Shown here piece after piece: positions 1-8,289 of a stretch of DNA of 64,000 nucleotides. Positions within the stretch are counted from its first letter, which is position 1; every line of letters begins with the position of its first letter. The position numbers and the translations under genes are program-made. This stretch comes from an uncultured Eubacterium sp. (GTDB lineage: Bacteria; Bacillota_A; Clostridia; Lachnospirales; Lachnospiraceae), in NCBI GenBank assembly GCA_910589045.1, contig CAJUSH010000005.1:33331-97330 (forward strand), read 5' to 3'. A model generated the notes under the pieces. It ran no database searches and was not told where the DNA came from. It saw only the letters and a list, made by a program, of their open reading frames with translations.

Positions 1-759
1 CCCAACGGCAATGACTCTCCCACCCGCCTGCTTTGTCTCATTGATAAGCGAAGCAGCCTCAGCGCTCACCTCATAATACTCAGTGTGCATGTGATGATCG
101 CTCACCTGCTCCACCTTTACCGGCCGAAATGTCCCAAGCCCCACATGCAGCGTCACCTCCGCGATCTTCACACCCATACCCCGGATTTCATCGAGCAGCG
201 CGGGCGTAAAGTGCAGTCCCGCCGTCGGCGCCGCCGCAGAGCCGTCGTGCTTTGCATATACGGTCTGGTAGCGCGTCTGATCCGCAAGCGTGTGGGTAAT
301 GTACGGCGGCAAGGGCATCTGTCCCAGCCGGTCGAGAAGCTCCTCAAAAATCCCCTCATAGGAAAATTGAATCAGGCGGTTGCCGTCAGGCAGCACCTCC
401 ACGATCTCACCCGTCAAAAGCCCGCCGCCAAAGCACAGCCGTGCTCCTGTCCGCGCCTTTTTCCCGGGCTTTACGAGCGTCTCCCACACATCAGTGCTCC
501 TGCGCTTCAGCAAAAGCAGCTCAACGGCGCCGCCCGTATCCTCCCGCTGTCCGAACAGGCGGGCGGGGATGACCCGCGTATTGTTAATCACCAGACAATC
601 CCCTGCCCGCAGATACCCGGTCACGTCACGGAACGTCTCATGCCGGATCGAGCCGTCCTTTTTTCCGAGAACCAAAAGCCTGGAAGCGGCGCGGTCCTCC
701 AGCGGGTCCTGCGCAATCAGCTCCTTCGGCAGATCATAATAAAAATCACTGACATTCAT
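1..759 (-). CDS. queA: S-adenosylmethionine:tRNA ribosyltransferase-isomerase QueA (partial)
   Basis: Only the N-terminal 253 codons lie in the window; the gene runs off the left edge. The protein begins MNVSDFYYDLPKELIAQDP, the typical QueA start, and continues with NNTRVIPARL and later AAPTAGLHFT and HVGLGTFRPV, all QueA signatures. QueA transfers the ribosyl part of SAM to preQ1 in tRNA, giving epoxyqueuosine at the wobble position of GUN anticodons. The ATG is complementary to 757-759. The gene follows pheT by about 34 bp on the same strand, so it is probably the third gene of a pheS-pheT-queA transcript. Identification is secure; the C-terminal part is unseen. Confidence 0.95.
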   Translation of the reverse strand, partial: MNVSDFYYDLPKELIAQDPLEDRAASRLLVLGKKDGSIRHETFRDVTGYLRAGDCLVINNTRVIPARLFGQREDTGGAVELLLLKRRSTDVWETLVKPGKKARTGARLCFGGGLLTGEIVEVLPDGNRLIQFSYEGIFEELLDRLGQMPLPPYITHTLADQTRYQTVYAKHDGSAAAPTAGLHFTPALLDEIRGMGVKIAEVTLHVGLGTFRPVKVEQVSDHHMHTEYYEVSAEAASLINETKQAGGRVIAVG

Positions 760-793
760 TCCTGTATCCCTTATCTTCTTTTTCCGCATCCAA

Positions 794-3214
794 TTACGCG
801 CGCAGCGTCACACCCAGCTTCCGCTCCAGATTTTTCAAAATCTTCTTCACAAAGCCTTCCACCATCTCGCTGTTAAACTCCTCCTCGTCGGGAGTGAATA
901 CGACGGAGAACGCCATGCTCCGTTTATTCTGCCCAAGCTGGATACCCTCGTACACATCAAAAAGCTGCACATCCGTCACATACTTACACGACTCCCTGAT
1001 ACCGTCCTCAAGCTGCGCACAGGTAATTTCCTTATCCACAACAAAAGCGAAATCCCGCTTCTCCAACGGAAATTTCGGAAGCGGCGTAAATGTCTGCGCC
1101 TTGCCGTACCAGCGCTCCAGCATCCGCAGGTCAATCTCCAGCACAAACGCCTGCACACGCATATCCAGCTCGTCGGCAAGCTCATAGGCAAGCTTTCCCA
1201 GATATCCGATTTTTTCGCCCTCACACAAAATCTCCGCCGTCTGATAAGGGTGCAGAAATGTCCGCGTGCCGGCCTCATAGGTAAAGGTCACGTTCAGCGC
1301 CCGCGCCACAGCCTCCGCCATTCCCTTTAACGTATAGAACGACTCCTGTTCCCCGAAAACACCCACGCACAGCGTCTCCCGTTCATCCGGGTACTCCGTC
1401 AGCGGCAGCTCCTTCGGAAGAAAAATGTTTCCAAGCTCAAAGATGCGCCCCTCCAATCTGCCCCGCTTCTGGTTTCTCGCCATGGCGTAGAGCATCTGCG
1501 GCGCAAGGGTCGTGCGCATGAGCGAAAGATCAATGTTGATCGGATTGATCAGCCGGATGGCATGGCGCTCCTTTGCATCCTCCGGCAAACGCAGAAAATC
1601 CAGATCGGAGGGTGAAAAGAAGGAATAATGGATACCCTCATAAGCCCCCGCCGCGCACAGCGCCTGCTTGATTTTCAGCTCCGTCTTCTGTTTGAGGTTC
1701 AGTCCCCCGAGCGTCACCTCCGCCGTCGGCATAAACGTCGCCTTTACATGGTCGTAGCCGTACATGCGGATAATCTCCTCCGCCACATCCGGGTAGGAAT
1801 CCATGTCCTCGCGGTACGCCGGAACCTGAATCGTCAGCGTATCGCCGTCGATGGCCGGAGCAAAATTCAGGGCGGTCAGTATGCGCACAATTTCATCCTC
1901 CGGAACCTCGATGCCCAGCACGCCGTTCACCTTTTTCACGCTCACCTTCATCTCCTGCGGCTCCACGGAATTCCCCGTAGCAACCTCCTCATGGGTGGAG
2001 GAAACCTTGCCGCAGCCCAATTCCTCAATCAGATGCAGGGCACGCTTCATCGCCATCACGGTCGTGTACTCGTACACACCCTTTGCATACATTGCGCTCG
2101 AATCAGAGGACTGCCCCAAAGCCCGGGAGCTCTTTCGGATATTGTCACGCATAAACTTTGCCGCCTCGAACATCACCTCCGTGGTCGTGTCTAAAATCTC
2201 GGAATTTAAGCCGCCCATAATGCCCGCCAGCGCCACCGGGCGATTGCCGTCGCAGATGACGAGGTTTGACGTGTTCAGCTCAAACTCCTTCTCGTCCAGT
2301 GTCACAATCCGCTCACCGTCCTCCGCGCGCCGCACATTGATCGCATTCCCCTGCAAAAACGAATCATCGAAGGCGTGCATGGGCTGTCCCAGCTCCTTTA
2401 AAATATAGTTAGTGATATCCACCACATTTGAGATGCTCCCGATGCCCACGAGCGCCAGCCTGCGGCGCATCCACGCCGGGGACGGCGCAATCTTCACGTC
2501 ATATACATAGTGGGCGATATAGCGGGGGCACAAATCCGGTGCGTCAACCGTCACCGTAAAGCCCTCCTTTTTCACCTCCGTCTCGGTGTAGTCAAGGGCC
2601 GGCTCCTTACAGGGCTTATTCAGCACGGCCGCAATCTCCCTTGCAATGCCGTAAATGCTCTGGCAGTCCGGCCGGTTCGCCGTAATCGCAATGTCAAACA
2701 TCCAGTCGTCCAGCCCTAAAAGCGGCTTCACATCCGCCCCCGTCTCTGCATCGTCGGGAAGCACTAAAAGGCCGTTATAACCTGCCCCGGGATATAAGTC
2801 CTCATTCAAGCCAAGCTCTACGCCGGAGCAAAGCATACCCTGGGACTCATAGCCCCGCAGCTTTCCTCTCTTGATCGTCATCACGCCCTCGACGGTAACG
2901 TGGTCTTTTGCAGTTGCATAAACCGTTGCGCCCACAAGCGCCAGCGGAAATTTTTTGCCCGCGCACACATTGTCCGCGCCGCAGCAGATCTGGAACACCC
3001 CGTGGCTTCCCGCATCCACCTGACACAAGCTCAGATGCGTCTCGGGAATCGGCTCGCACTCCTTTACCAGGCCGACCACAACATTCGAAATGTCCTTTCC
3101 GACCTCGAATCGCTCCTCCACCTCAAAGCCGCAGGAGAACAGCTTTTCCTCCAGCTCCTCCGGTGTCACATCGATCTCCACATAATCCTTTAACCAGCTT
3201 AATGGTGCTAACAT
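794..3214 (-). CDS. pheT: Phenylalanyl-tRNA synthetase beta subunit
   Basis: An 806-residue protein of normal PheT length. It starts MLAPLSWLKDYVEIDV and carries an N-terminal tRNA-binding OB domain (about residues 40-155), the B3/B4 domain around 210-385 (editing region), a B5 domain around 400-480, a catalytic-like core and a C-terminal anticodon-binding FDX-ACB domain from about 713 (LPKFPLEKRDFAFVVD). With PheS it forms the alpha2-beta2 enzyme that charges tRNA-Phe in the cytosol. The ATG has a strong ribosome binding site (AGGGAGGAG, 6 nt upstream) and lies 15 bp after the pheS stop, so the two are translated from one message under the upstream T-box. Confidence 0.97.
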   Translation of the reverse strand: MLAPLSWLKDYVEIDVTPEELEEKLFSCGFEVEERFEVGKDISNVVVGLVKECEPIPETHLSLCQVDAGSHGVFQICCGADNVCAGKKFPLALVGATVYATAKDHVTVEGVMTIKRGKLRGYESQGMLCSGVELGLNEDLYPGAGYNGLLVLPDDAETGADVKPLLGLDDWMFDIAITANRPDCQSIYGIAREIAAVLNKPCKEPALDYTETEVKKEGFTVTVDAPDLCPRYIAHYVYDVKIAPSPAWMRRRLALVGIGSISNVVDITNYILKELGQPMHAFDDSFLQGNAINVRRAEDGERIVTLDEKEFELNTSNLVICDGNRPVALAGIMGGLNSEILDTTTEVMFEAAKFMRDNIRKSSRALGQSSDSSAMYAKGVYEYTTVMAMKRALHLIEELGCGKVSSTHEEVATGNSVEPQEMKVSVKKVNGVLGIEVPEDEIVRILTALNFAPAIDGDTLTIQVPAYREDMDSYPDVAEEIIRMYGYDHVKATFMPTAEVTLGGLNLKQKTELKIKQALCAAGAYEGIHYSFFSPSDLDFLRLPEDAKERHAIRLINPINIDLSLMRTTLAPQMLYAMARNQKRGRLEGRIFELGNIFLPKELPLTEYPDERETLCVGVFGEQESFYTLKGMAEAVARALNVTFTYEAGTRTFLHPYQTAEILCEGEKIGYLGKLAYELADELDMRVQAFVLEIDLRMLERWYGKAQTFTPLPKFPLEKRDFAFVVDKEITCAQLEDGIRESCKYVTDVQLFDVYEGIQLGQNKRSMAFSVVFTPDEEEFNSEMVEGFVKKILKNLERKLGVTLRA

Positions 3215-3229
3215 AATCTTCTCCTCCCT

Positions 3230-4252
3230 TTAGTCATCGATCTGGCCAAGCACACGCAGATCCGACTCGAACAGCAGCTTAATATTGTTGATTCCGTACT
3301 TTAACATGGCGATGCGCTCGATGCCGATACCGAAGGCAAATCCGCTGTACACCTCCGTGTCCACGCCGCAGCCGGCAAGCACTTTATTGTTTACCACGCC
3401 GGCACCCAGCACCTCAATCCAGCCCGTACCCTTGCACAGCTTACAGCCCTTTCCGCCGCACTGGAAGCAGCTCACGTCAACCTCCACCGAAGGCTCCGTG
3501 AACGGGAAATAGGAGGGACGCAGCCTTGTTGTCACCTGCTCTCCGAAAATCCGCTTTACAAACTCGTCCAGCATACCCTTCAAATCGCAGAGCGTGATAC
3601 CCTTGTCCACAACCAGCCCCTCCATCTGGGAAAACATCGGCGAGTGGGTCGCATCGTCGTCGGAGCGGAACACTTTTCCGGGGGAAATAATTTTAATCGG
3701 CGGCTTTTTCGCCTCCATGACATGAATCTGTCCTGCCGATGTCTGCGTCCGAAGCAAAAACTCTTTGGACAGATAAAAAGTGTCCTGCATATCTCTAGCC
3801 GGATGGTCCTGCGGCGTATTGAGGGCGGTAAAATTATAGTAGTCCGTCTCGATCTCACTTCCCTCGAAAATCTCAAAGCCCATAGAGGCAAAAATATCAA
3901 TCAGTTGGTTGCGCACCTGCGTAATCGGATGCAGGCTGCCCTTTGCGGGCGTCACCGCAGGCATCGTCACATCGATCTTCTCCGCCTCGTAGCGGATGCG
4001 CAACGCCTCCTTCTCCAGCTTTTTCAGGCGATCCGCCAAAATACCCTCGATGGCCTCACGCGTTTCGTTTACCCACTGTCCCACCTTCGGACGGTCCTCC
4101 TTCGGGACATCCTTCATGCCCTTGAGCACGGCGGTCAGCTCGCCCTTTTTGCCGAGAATCGCATTGCGAACCTCGTTTAGACTCTCAAGCTCGCCCGCGC
4201 CCTCAATCTCGGCGATGGCGCGCTCCCTGATTTTCTGCAGCTTTTCTTTCAT
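3230..4252 (-). CDS. pheS: Phenylalanyl-tRNA synthetase alpha subunit
   Basis: Catalytic alpha subunit of Phe-tRNA ligase, 340 residues from the chosen start MKEKLQKIRERAI. An N-terminal coiled coil (about 1-90) is followed by the class II synthetase core: motif 2 (GKVFRSDDDATHSPMFSQME) and motif 3 (GFAFGIGIERIAMLKYG). Two CxxC pairs (CFQCGGKGCKLCKG) lie between them. An upstream in-frame ATG would add 15 basic residues, but the ATG at 4252 has the clear ribosome binding site (AGAAGGAGA) and matches the family start. It is the first gene after the T-box leader and is followed by pheT. Confidence 0.97.
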   Translation of the reverse strand: MKEKLQKIRERAIAEIEGAGELESLNEVRNAILGKKGELTAVLKGMKDVPKEDRPKVGQWVNETREAIEGILADRLKKLEKEALRIRYEAEKIDVTMPAVTPAKGSLHPITQVRNQLIDIFASMGFEIFEGSEIETDYYNFTALNTPQDHPARDMQDTFYLSKEFLLRTQTSAGQIHVMEAKKPPIKIISPGKVFRSDDDATHSPMFSQMEGLVVDKGITLCDLKGMLDEFVKRIFGEQVTTRLRPSYFPFTEPSVEVDVSCFQCGGKGCKLCKGTGWIEVLGAGVVNNKVLAGCGVDTEVYSGFAFGIGIERIAMLKYGINNIKLLFESDLRVLGQIDD

Positions 4253-4428
4253 GGTTATTCTCCTTCTCTTTTTTACTTTGCCCTGCCCGACGCACAAAAA
4301 GGGTTACAGTGAGGCCGAAGGCTGAACTGTTATCAAAAGGAAGCACATGGTTCAGCCAGCAGCTTGGACCTCGCGGCGCGAATGTTCATGTCCGGGCTGC
4401 CCGTTACCGTTCACGGAGCAGACAGCAA

Positions 4429-4742
4429 CAAAAAAAGCCCCGGAATATATGCTACTCCGGGACGAAATGCTTCGCGGTACCACCCAAATTCCTGCGCATC
4501 CTTATCATGCGTCAGACACTCTTTGCACATAACGCGTGCCCGCGTCACAGACTACCACGCTCCCGCGCTTCCCCTGTGCTGCTCCGGCGTGAAATTCACC
4601 CTCCTGCTCCGTCACTGCGTGACCGGAAGCATCCTCATACCTTATCTGGAAAAAGCTCTCAGCCGTCAGCTCTTTCTCTCTGTCAGCAGTGTATGCGGCT
4701 ACTGTGCGCCATCCTCGCATTTCTTTCATCAAATTTTACGCT
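4429..4742 (-). promoter_or_regulatory. T-box leader of pheST with terminator/antiterminator
   Basis: On the minus strand the T-box sequence GGGTGGTACCGCG is present (complement of about 4473-4486), followed by an intrinsic terminator: TCCCGGAGT / ATTCCGGGG arms (about 4438-4462) and a run of T at 4429-4437. This is the classical tRNA-sensing leader in which uncharged tRNA pairs with the T-box and favours the antiterminator. A UUC (Phe) codon at 4591-4593, in the context GTGAAT-UUC-ACG, is a plausible specifier but the Stem I fold was not computed. The downstream pheS gene fits a tRNA-Phe sensor. About 175 nt separate the terminator from the pheS start. Confidence 0.93.
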
Positions 4743-4748
4743 TTACAC

Positions 4749-4777
4749 ATCTTAACACAGCAGATGCAAAACATCAA
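4749..4777 (-). promoter_or_regulatory. Promoter of the pheST T-box transcript
   Basis: Minus-strand TTGATG (-35, 4772-4777) and TAAGAT (-10, 4749-4754) separated by exactly 17 bp, placed just upstream of the T-box leader. Match is good but read by eye. The 146-bp mobile-like repeat ends about 40 bp further upstream. Confidence 0.7.
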
Positions 4778-4817
4778 GCAAAAATTTTGAACAACATAAG
4801 CCGTCTAAAAGAAACGT

Positions 4818-4963
4818 GTTACTATTCACGGCTCAGGAGCCGCTCATAGTAACGATTCGGGGCGATATTCAGAGTTTTGCTTCGCAAAAATCGCCCCTCA
4901 CACCTGAATCATGTTCTTACGGACTGCGCAGTAAATGCGCATTCCTGCCCCGTGAAAAGTAAC
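4818..4963 (+). mobile_element. 146-bp MITE-like element, copy A
   Basis: Begins GTTACTATTCACGG and ends CCGTGAAAAGTAAC, which are 14-bp inverted repeats with one mismatch. It is flanked by a perfect 8-bp direct repeat, AGAAACGT (4810-4817 and 4964-4971). Inside are a left-end hairpin (GTTACTAT with ATAGTAAC around CGGCT/AGCCG), a GGGGCGAT/ATCGCCCC stem and a TGCGCA-gtaaa-TGCGCA stem. No coding capacity. It matches copies B and C nearly base for base and at identical length. Confidence 0.9.
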
Positions 4964-5096
4964 AGAAACGTATCGACACCCACCGGCAAAATTATCCGAA
5001 TATATAACCGCATGATACGTTTGCGGACTCCGCAATTTTGCATCTGTGCTGCGCTGACACCCTGACGCATTGCTTCGGAAGCTGCTCCCCGGGCAC

Positions 5097-5939
5097 CTAC
5101 TTTCTCTTCAAATACCCCACAATCCGCTCCGAGTACTGATTATTCACCTCGGCGCACACCATCAGTATGTACATGCCCGTATAGAGCCAGAACATAATAA
5201 GCGCGATGGTCGTCAGGCTCCCGTAGCTCGAAAACCCGTTAAAATAATCCACATAGATAGACACGCCAAAGGAAAATACATACCATCCGAGGGAACAGAT
5301 AAAGGCACCCGGAAGCTGCCTGACGTAGGTGATGCGATGGCCGCCCTCCCCCTTCCGGTTCGGAAACGCCCAGTAAAAGAGTGCAAAAACAAAGGTCAGC
5401 CCGCCGATACCGATGAGGCTTTTCAGCCTTAAGAGAATACGCGTGACATTTGCCACCGCAGGCCAGTACTGCGCCAGCCAGTTTTGAAGCGTCCGCCCGA
5501 ACACGAGGAGCACGAGCATGAGCACGATGGAAAAAATCATGATAAACGTATAGATAATCGACCAGAAGCGCAGCCGCAGCCAGCTCCTCGTCTCCGTAAG
5601 GTCATACATTTTATTCAGTCCGTCGGTCAGGTATTGAATGCCCTTCGCCGCAGACCAGATCGCGATGATCGCGGATATGGAAAGCAAACCGGCAGAGCTT
5701 TCATACGTCTCCCGAATTATATTCACAAGAAACCCGGAAATATATTCCGGAAAAACCAGCGTCACACCCTGCGCAAGAAAGTCCAGCGACACCGGCGTAT
5801 ACTTCAAAAGCGCGCCGAAAAACAAAAGGAAGGGTATCAGTGACAGCAGCGTAAAATACGCCGACTGCGCCGCGTAGGCGGTCACGTTATCCTCCCTGCA
5901 CTCGTCGACAAACCTTATAATCTCCTTTATCAGCTTCAT
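5097..5939 (-). CDS. YihY/BrkB family inner-membrane protein
   Basis: A 280-residue integral membrane protein. The N-terminus MKLIKEIIRFVDECREDNVTAYAAQSAYFTLLSLIPF is typical of the YihY/virulence factor BrkB family: an amphipathic stretch followed by the conserved A-x-x-AYFTLLSLIPF helix. About six membrane helices are visible, including IIYTFIMIFSIVLMLVLLVF and LIGIGGLTFVFALFYWAF, and the family YGSLTTIALIMFWLY segment near the C-terminus. The molecular function of the family is unsettled; the old annotation as ribonuclease BN is incorrect. It stands alone, 73 bp after the SpoIID-like gene on the same strand, and may share its transcript. Confidence 0.9.
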   Translation of the reverse strand: MKLIKEIIRFVDECREDNVTAYAAQSAYFTLLSLIPFLLFFGALLKYTPVSLDFLAQGVTLVFPEYISGFLVNIIRETYESSAGLLSISAIIAIWSAAKGIQYLTDGLNKMYDLTETRSWLRLRFWSIIYTFIMIFSIVLMLVLLVFGRTLQNWLAQYWPAVANVTRILLRLKSLIGIGGLTFVFALFYWAFPNRKGEGGHRITYVRQLPGAFICSLGWYVFSFGVSIYVDYFNGFSSYGSLTTIALIMFWLYTGMYILMVCAEVNNQYSERIVGYLKRK

Positions 5940-6011
5940 GCAAATTCCCTACACACTTTCATGAAAAATTTCCCTCTTACATCCCGCAGACGGCAAGCCA
6001 GGCGTTACGGT

Positions 6012-7730
6012 TCACTCACCCGGATAAAGCCGGCAAAGCTTCGCACCTTTATAATAAAAGGATAAAATCTCCTCCATCTCCTTCCCGGCGGCCGCCATCC
6101 CGTTGGCGCCGTACTGGCTCATGCCGATGCCATGCCCCAGTCCCCCGCCAAAAAGCACGATGCCCTCCTTGACAGGCTGAATATAAAAATATGCACTTGG
6201 CAGCATACTGCCCGCCTGCACACTGGTTCCGTCCTTGTACTGCAGGCTGTTCATCCAGACCCCGAGCATCTGGCGTATGTAATTCTCGTTTGTGAGCCAA
6301 ACTACGCCGCCGGAAAAGGAAATTTCCAACTGCAGCACCGCACCGGAGGCCGAACGCTTTTCCACGCGCAGCCCCTCCGCCTCCCCGAGTCCGTCAATCG
6401 CCGGCCCGTCGGTTCCCTCTCCCTGACTGCTTTTGATTATAACACAATCCGGATGGGTTTCCACAATTTTTTTCAGAAGCCCCAGCGCCTCCTCCCCGTG
6501 CTCCGTGAGGGACAGCCCCGCCTTCCATCGGTAATAATTGCTCGGGTAATCGTAATCCGTCTCATCCGTCTGCTCGATATAGGTGCGGAACACCTCCTCG
6601 TCGGAAAGGTCAAAAGCCTCCGTGTCCGCATTGCCCCGCACGGGCTGCAGATAATCGCAGTCATCCAGCTCCCAGATTTCTGTCCCGCTGGTCACGCCGT
6701 GGGAGGTGGAAAAAAAATAGGTGCTGATCGGCAGGCTGCCCTTTGCGAGAATCTGCCCCTTTGTGGCATCCACAGCCGCCACGACCCGCTCATCCGGCGC
6801 CGTTTTGTTGTACGCCTGAAAGCGCACGGAATCGTCCACGTCCGCATGATACTGGGGATAATTATTCTGCATAAGCTGGGTCACGATATAGGTGCGCGCG
6901 CACACCGCCTGCGCCTTCAATGCCTCCTCTTCAAAATATGCAGGCATCTCGCTCTGTACCACACCATAAAGATAATTTTCAATGGGAACCTCGTTGACGA
7001 CGGCATAGCCGTCCCCGAAGCGGGTGATCACGAAGCGTCCCGCATAGCCGAGGGTGCTGCGCTCCCCCTCCTCATTTGCCAGGTATACCTCTCCGTTTTC
7101 GGACTCGACAACCGCACGCTCCCCCGCCGCAAGCTTCAAAAGCCCGGCGCGGATCACCTTGTTTTTCTTTTTCTCCTTCGTCTGATTCTTCCACGAAATC
7201 GTATAGTTTGCATTGGACGAAAAATAAATCTCGTCCGCAACCGGCTCACTCCCCTGCAAAAGCAGCACGCGGACAAGGGTCTGCCCATCCACCTTTGGCA
7301 TCTCCCGGACTGTCTCGGCCTCATTGTTAAGCGGCGGCACCTCCTGCATCGTATCCGCTTCAAAAAGCTCTGCGATCCGATTCCGGCTCTCCGTAAGCGC
7401 CAGGGGGCTTACATACGCCTTCTCCCCGTCAGCAAAGAGATCCGAGAAATCACCTGCCTCCCACAGATGAAGCTGCTCCAGAAATTCCTGATAATCGCCA
7501 TATGTAACCATTCCTTCAACCTTTTCGAGCGCGGCATACACCGCCTCCTCCTGGTTTAAAAAGGAATAGGCCTCTGCGATGTCCTCCTTTGTGACCGTAA
7601 CCTCGGCATTTCCCCCTGTCGGCATCGTACCGCCGCTGATCATAAAAATGACAACGACAAGTAAAACACAAACTGCAAGCAGGCAGGTAACCACCAAATG
7701 ATTTTTGTCAAGGGCTGAGTTTCTTTTCAT
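6012..7730 (-). CDS. SpoIID/LytB domain protein (membrane-anchored lytic transglycosylase-like)
   Basis: A 572-residue protein with a single N-terminal membrane helix (about residues 11-32) and a long extracytoplasmic part. Residues about 240-560 form a SpoIID/LytB domain: the family segment VVQSEMPAYFEEEALKAQA (the Glu at 261 corresponds to the catalytic Glu of SpoIID) and, near the C-terminus, GGGLGHGIGMSQYGANGMA. SpoIID cleaves peptidoglycan glycan strands, leaving anhydro-muramoyl ends, during forespore engulfment. This protein is much longer than classical SpoIID (about 340 residues) because of a 200-residue region before the domain, so a vegetative wall role is equally possible. The ribosome binding site is weak. 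Neighbouring genes give no functional hint. Confidence 0.88.
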   Translation of the reverse strand: MKRNSALDKNHLVVTCLLAVCVLLVVVIFMISGGTMPTGGNAEVTVTKEDIAEAYSFLNQEEAVYAALEKVEGMVTYGDYQEFLEQLHLWEAGDFSDLFADGEKAYVSPLALTESRNRIAELFEADTMQEVPPLNNEAETVREMPKVDGQTLVRVLLLQGSEPVADEIYFSSNANYTISWKNQTKEKKKNKVIRAGLLKLAAGERAVVESENGEVYLANEEGERSTLGYAGRFVITRFGDGYAVVNEVPIENYLYGVVQSEMPAYFEEEALKAQAVCARTYIVTQLMQNNYPQYHADVDDSVRFQAYNKTAPDERVVAAVDATKGQILAKGSLPISTYFFSTSHGVTSGTEIWELDDCDYLQPVRGNADTEAFDLSDEEVFRTYIEQTDETDYDYPSNYYRWKAGLSLTEHGEEALGLLKKIVETHPDCVIIKSSQGEGTDGPAIDGLGEAEGLRVEKRSASGAVLQLEISFSGGVVWLTNENYIRQMLGVWMNSLQYKDGTSVQAGSMLPSAYFYIQPVKEGIVLFGGGLGHGIGMSQYGANGMAAAGKEMEEILSFYYKGAKLCRLYPGE

Positions 7731-8289
7731 GTATTACAGATCAACTTTCTATTTATTCTAATCAGGCGTTCTAACCATTCAAAGCCGGCCGCGAAACCCC
7801 CGTGGATGTTTTTGTCCCACCGCACACGAAAAGAAGCTGCAGCACTTATCTGCAGCTTCTTTTGTATTTCATGCTTTCTCTTTTGTGTTTTCCTGAAATA
7901 TCTTTCTCTTTTGTAACTCAACACATTTCTCTTTTGTAAAACCCAAAATGCCGGTTCTTGTATTTTGACTCCTAGCCGAGGCTAGGTGGGCAACCGCAGC
8001 CCTGCTTCTGCCTTCCTCCGATCCGTAGATAAGGCCTGACATCCACAAAGGTCATATAGGAATCCCGTAAAAGTAAATGTAGGTTCAAAATGACAAGAGT
8101 TATCGCACATTCCAGGCGTTACGTCATAAGTGATATTCAAGTGAGCTTCACTTGAAGTTTTACTTTAGCGTCCCTCTTAGTTTCTATCAAAAATTATAAC
8201 TTAATACATGGTAAAGCGCAATGGAAAAATTTTTATTTTTTCATGCGATTTTATGCCTCAGTAAAACATAACCTGCCGGACGCCTGTTC
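7731..8289. other. Long structured intergenic region between pckA and the SpoIID-like gene
   Basis: No gene seen in 559 bp. It contains a bidirectional terminator-like hairpin (7830-7864), three copies of TTTCTCTTTTGT starting at 7875, 7903 and 7926, a CCTAGCC/GGCTAGG hairpin at 7971-7986, and a perfect 9-bp stem TTCAAGTGA/TCACTTGAA at 8136-8156. The stretch 7966-8050 has a mixed, RNA-like composition that I could not assign to a known RNA class. Confidence 0.6.
7829..7865 (-). terminator. Terminator-like hairpin upstream of the SpoIID-like gene
   Basis: AGAAGCTGCAG and CTGCAGCTTCT are perfect inverted arms around a short loop, with A residues on one side and T residues on the other, so it can work on either strand. 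It lies downstream of pckA in the direction of transcription and would separate pckA from the SpoIID-like gene. Confidence 0.7.

Larger units (their letters stand above)
4743..5096. other. Intergenic region between pheST leader and BrkB-like gene
   Basis: Besides the pheST promoter this stretch holds one complete 146-bp repeat element (4818-4963) with its target duplication. From 4972 to 5096, on the 3' side of the BrkB-like gene, I see no gene and no convincing terminator. Confidence 0.6.

Noticed and set aside
4303..4416. GTTACAGTGAGG and GTTACCGTTCACGG in the pheS leader as another decayed element copy
   Set aside because: The two ends are in the same orientation and not inverted, and internal sequence does not match the other copies.
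6132..7559. Long plus-strand open frame of 475 codons opposite the SpoIID-like gene
   Set aside because: It is the antisense shadow of a well-recognised gene; the translation has no recognisable motif.
7971..8050. Possible SRP RNA or 6S RNA because of a CTAGGTGGG-like string and GTCAGGCC on the other strand
   Set aside because: The conserved SRP core (GGAAG/GCAGCC symmetric loop) is absent and the 6S open-complex-like bubble could not be drawn; left as unassigned structure.
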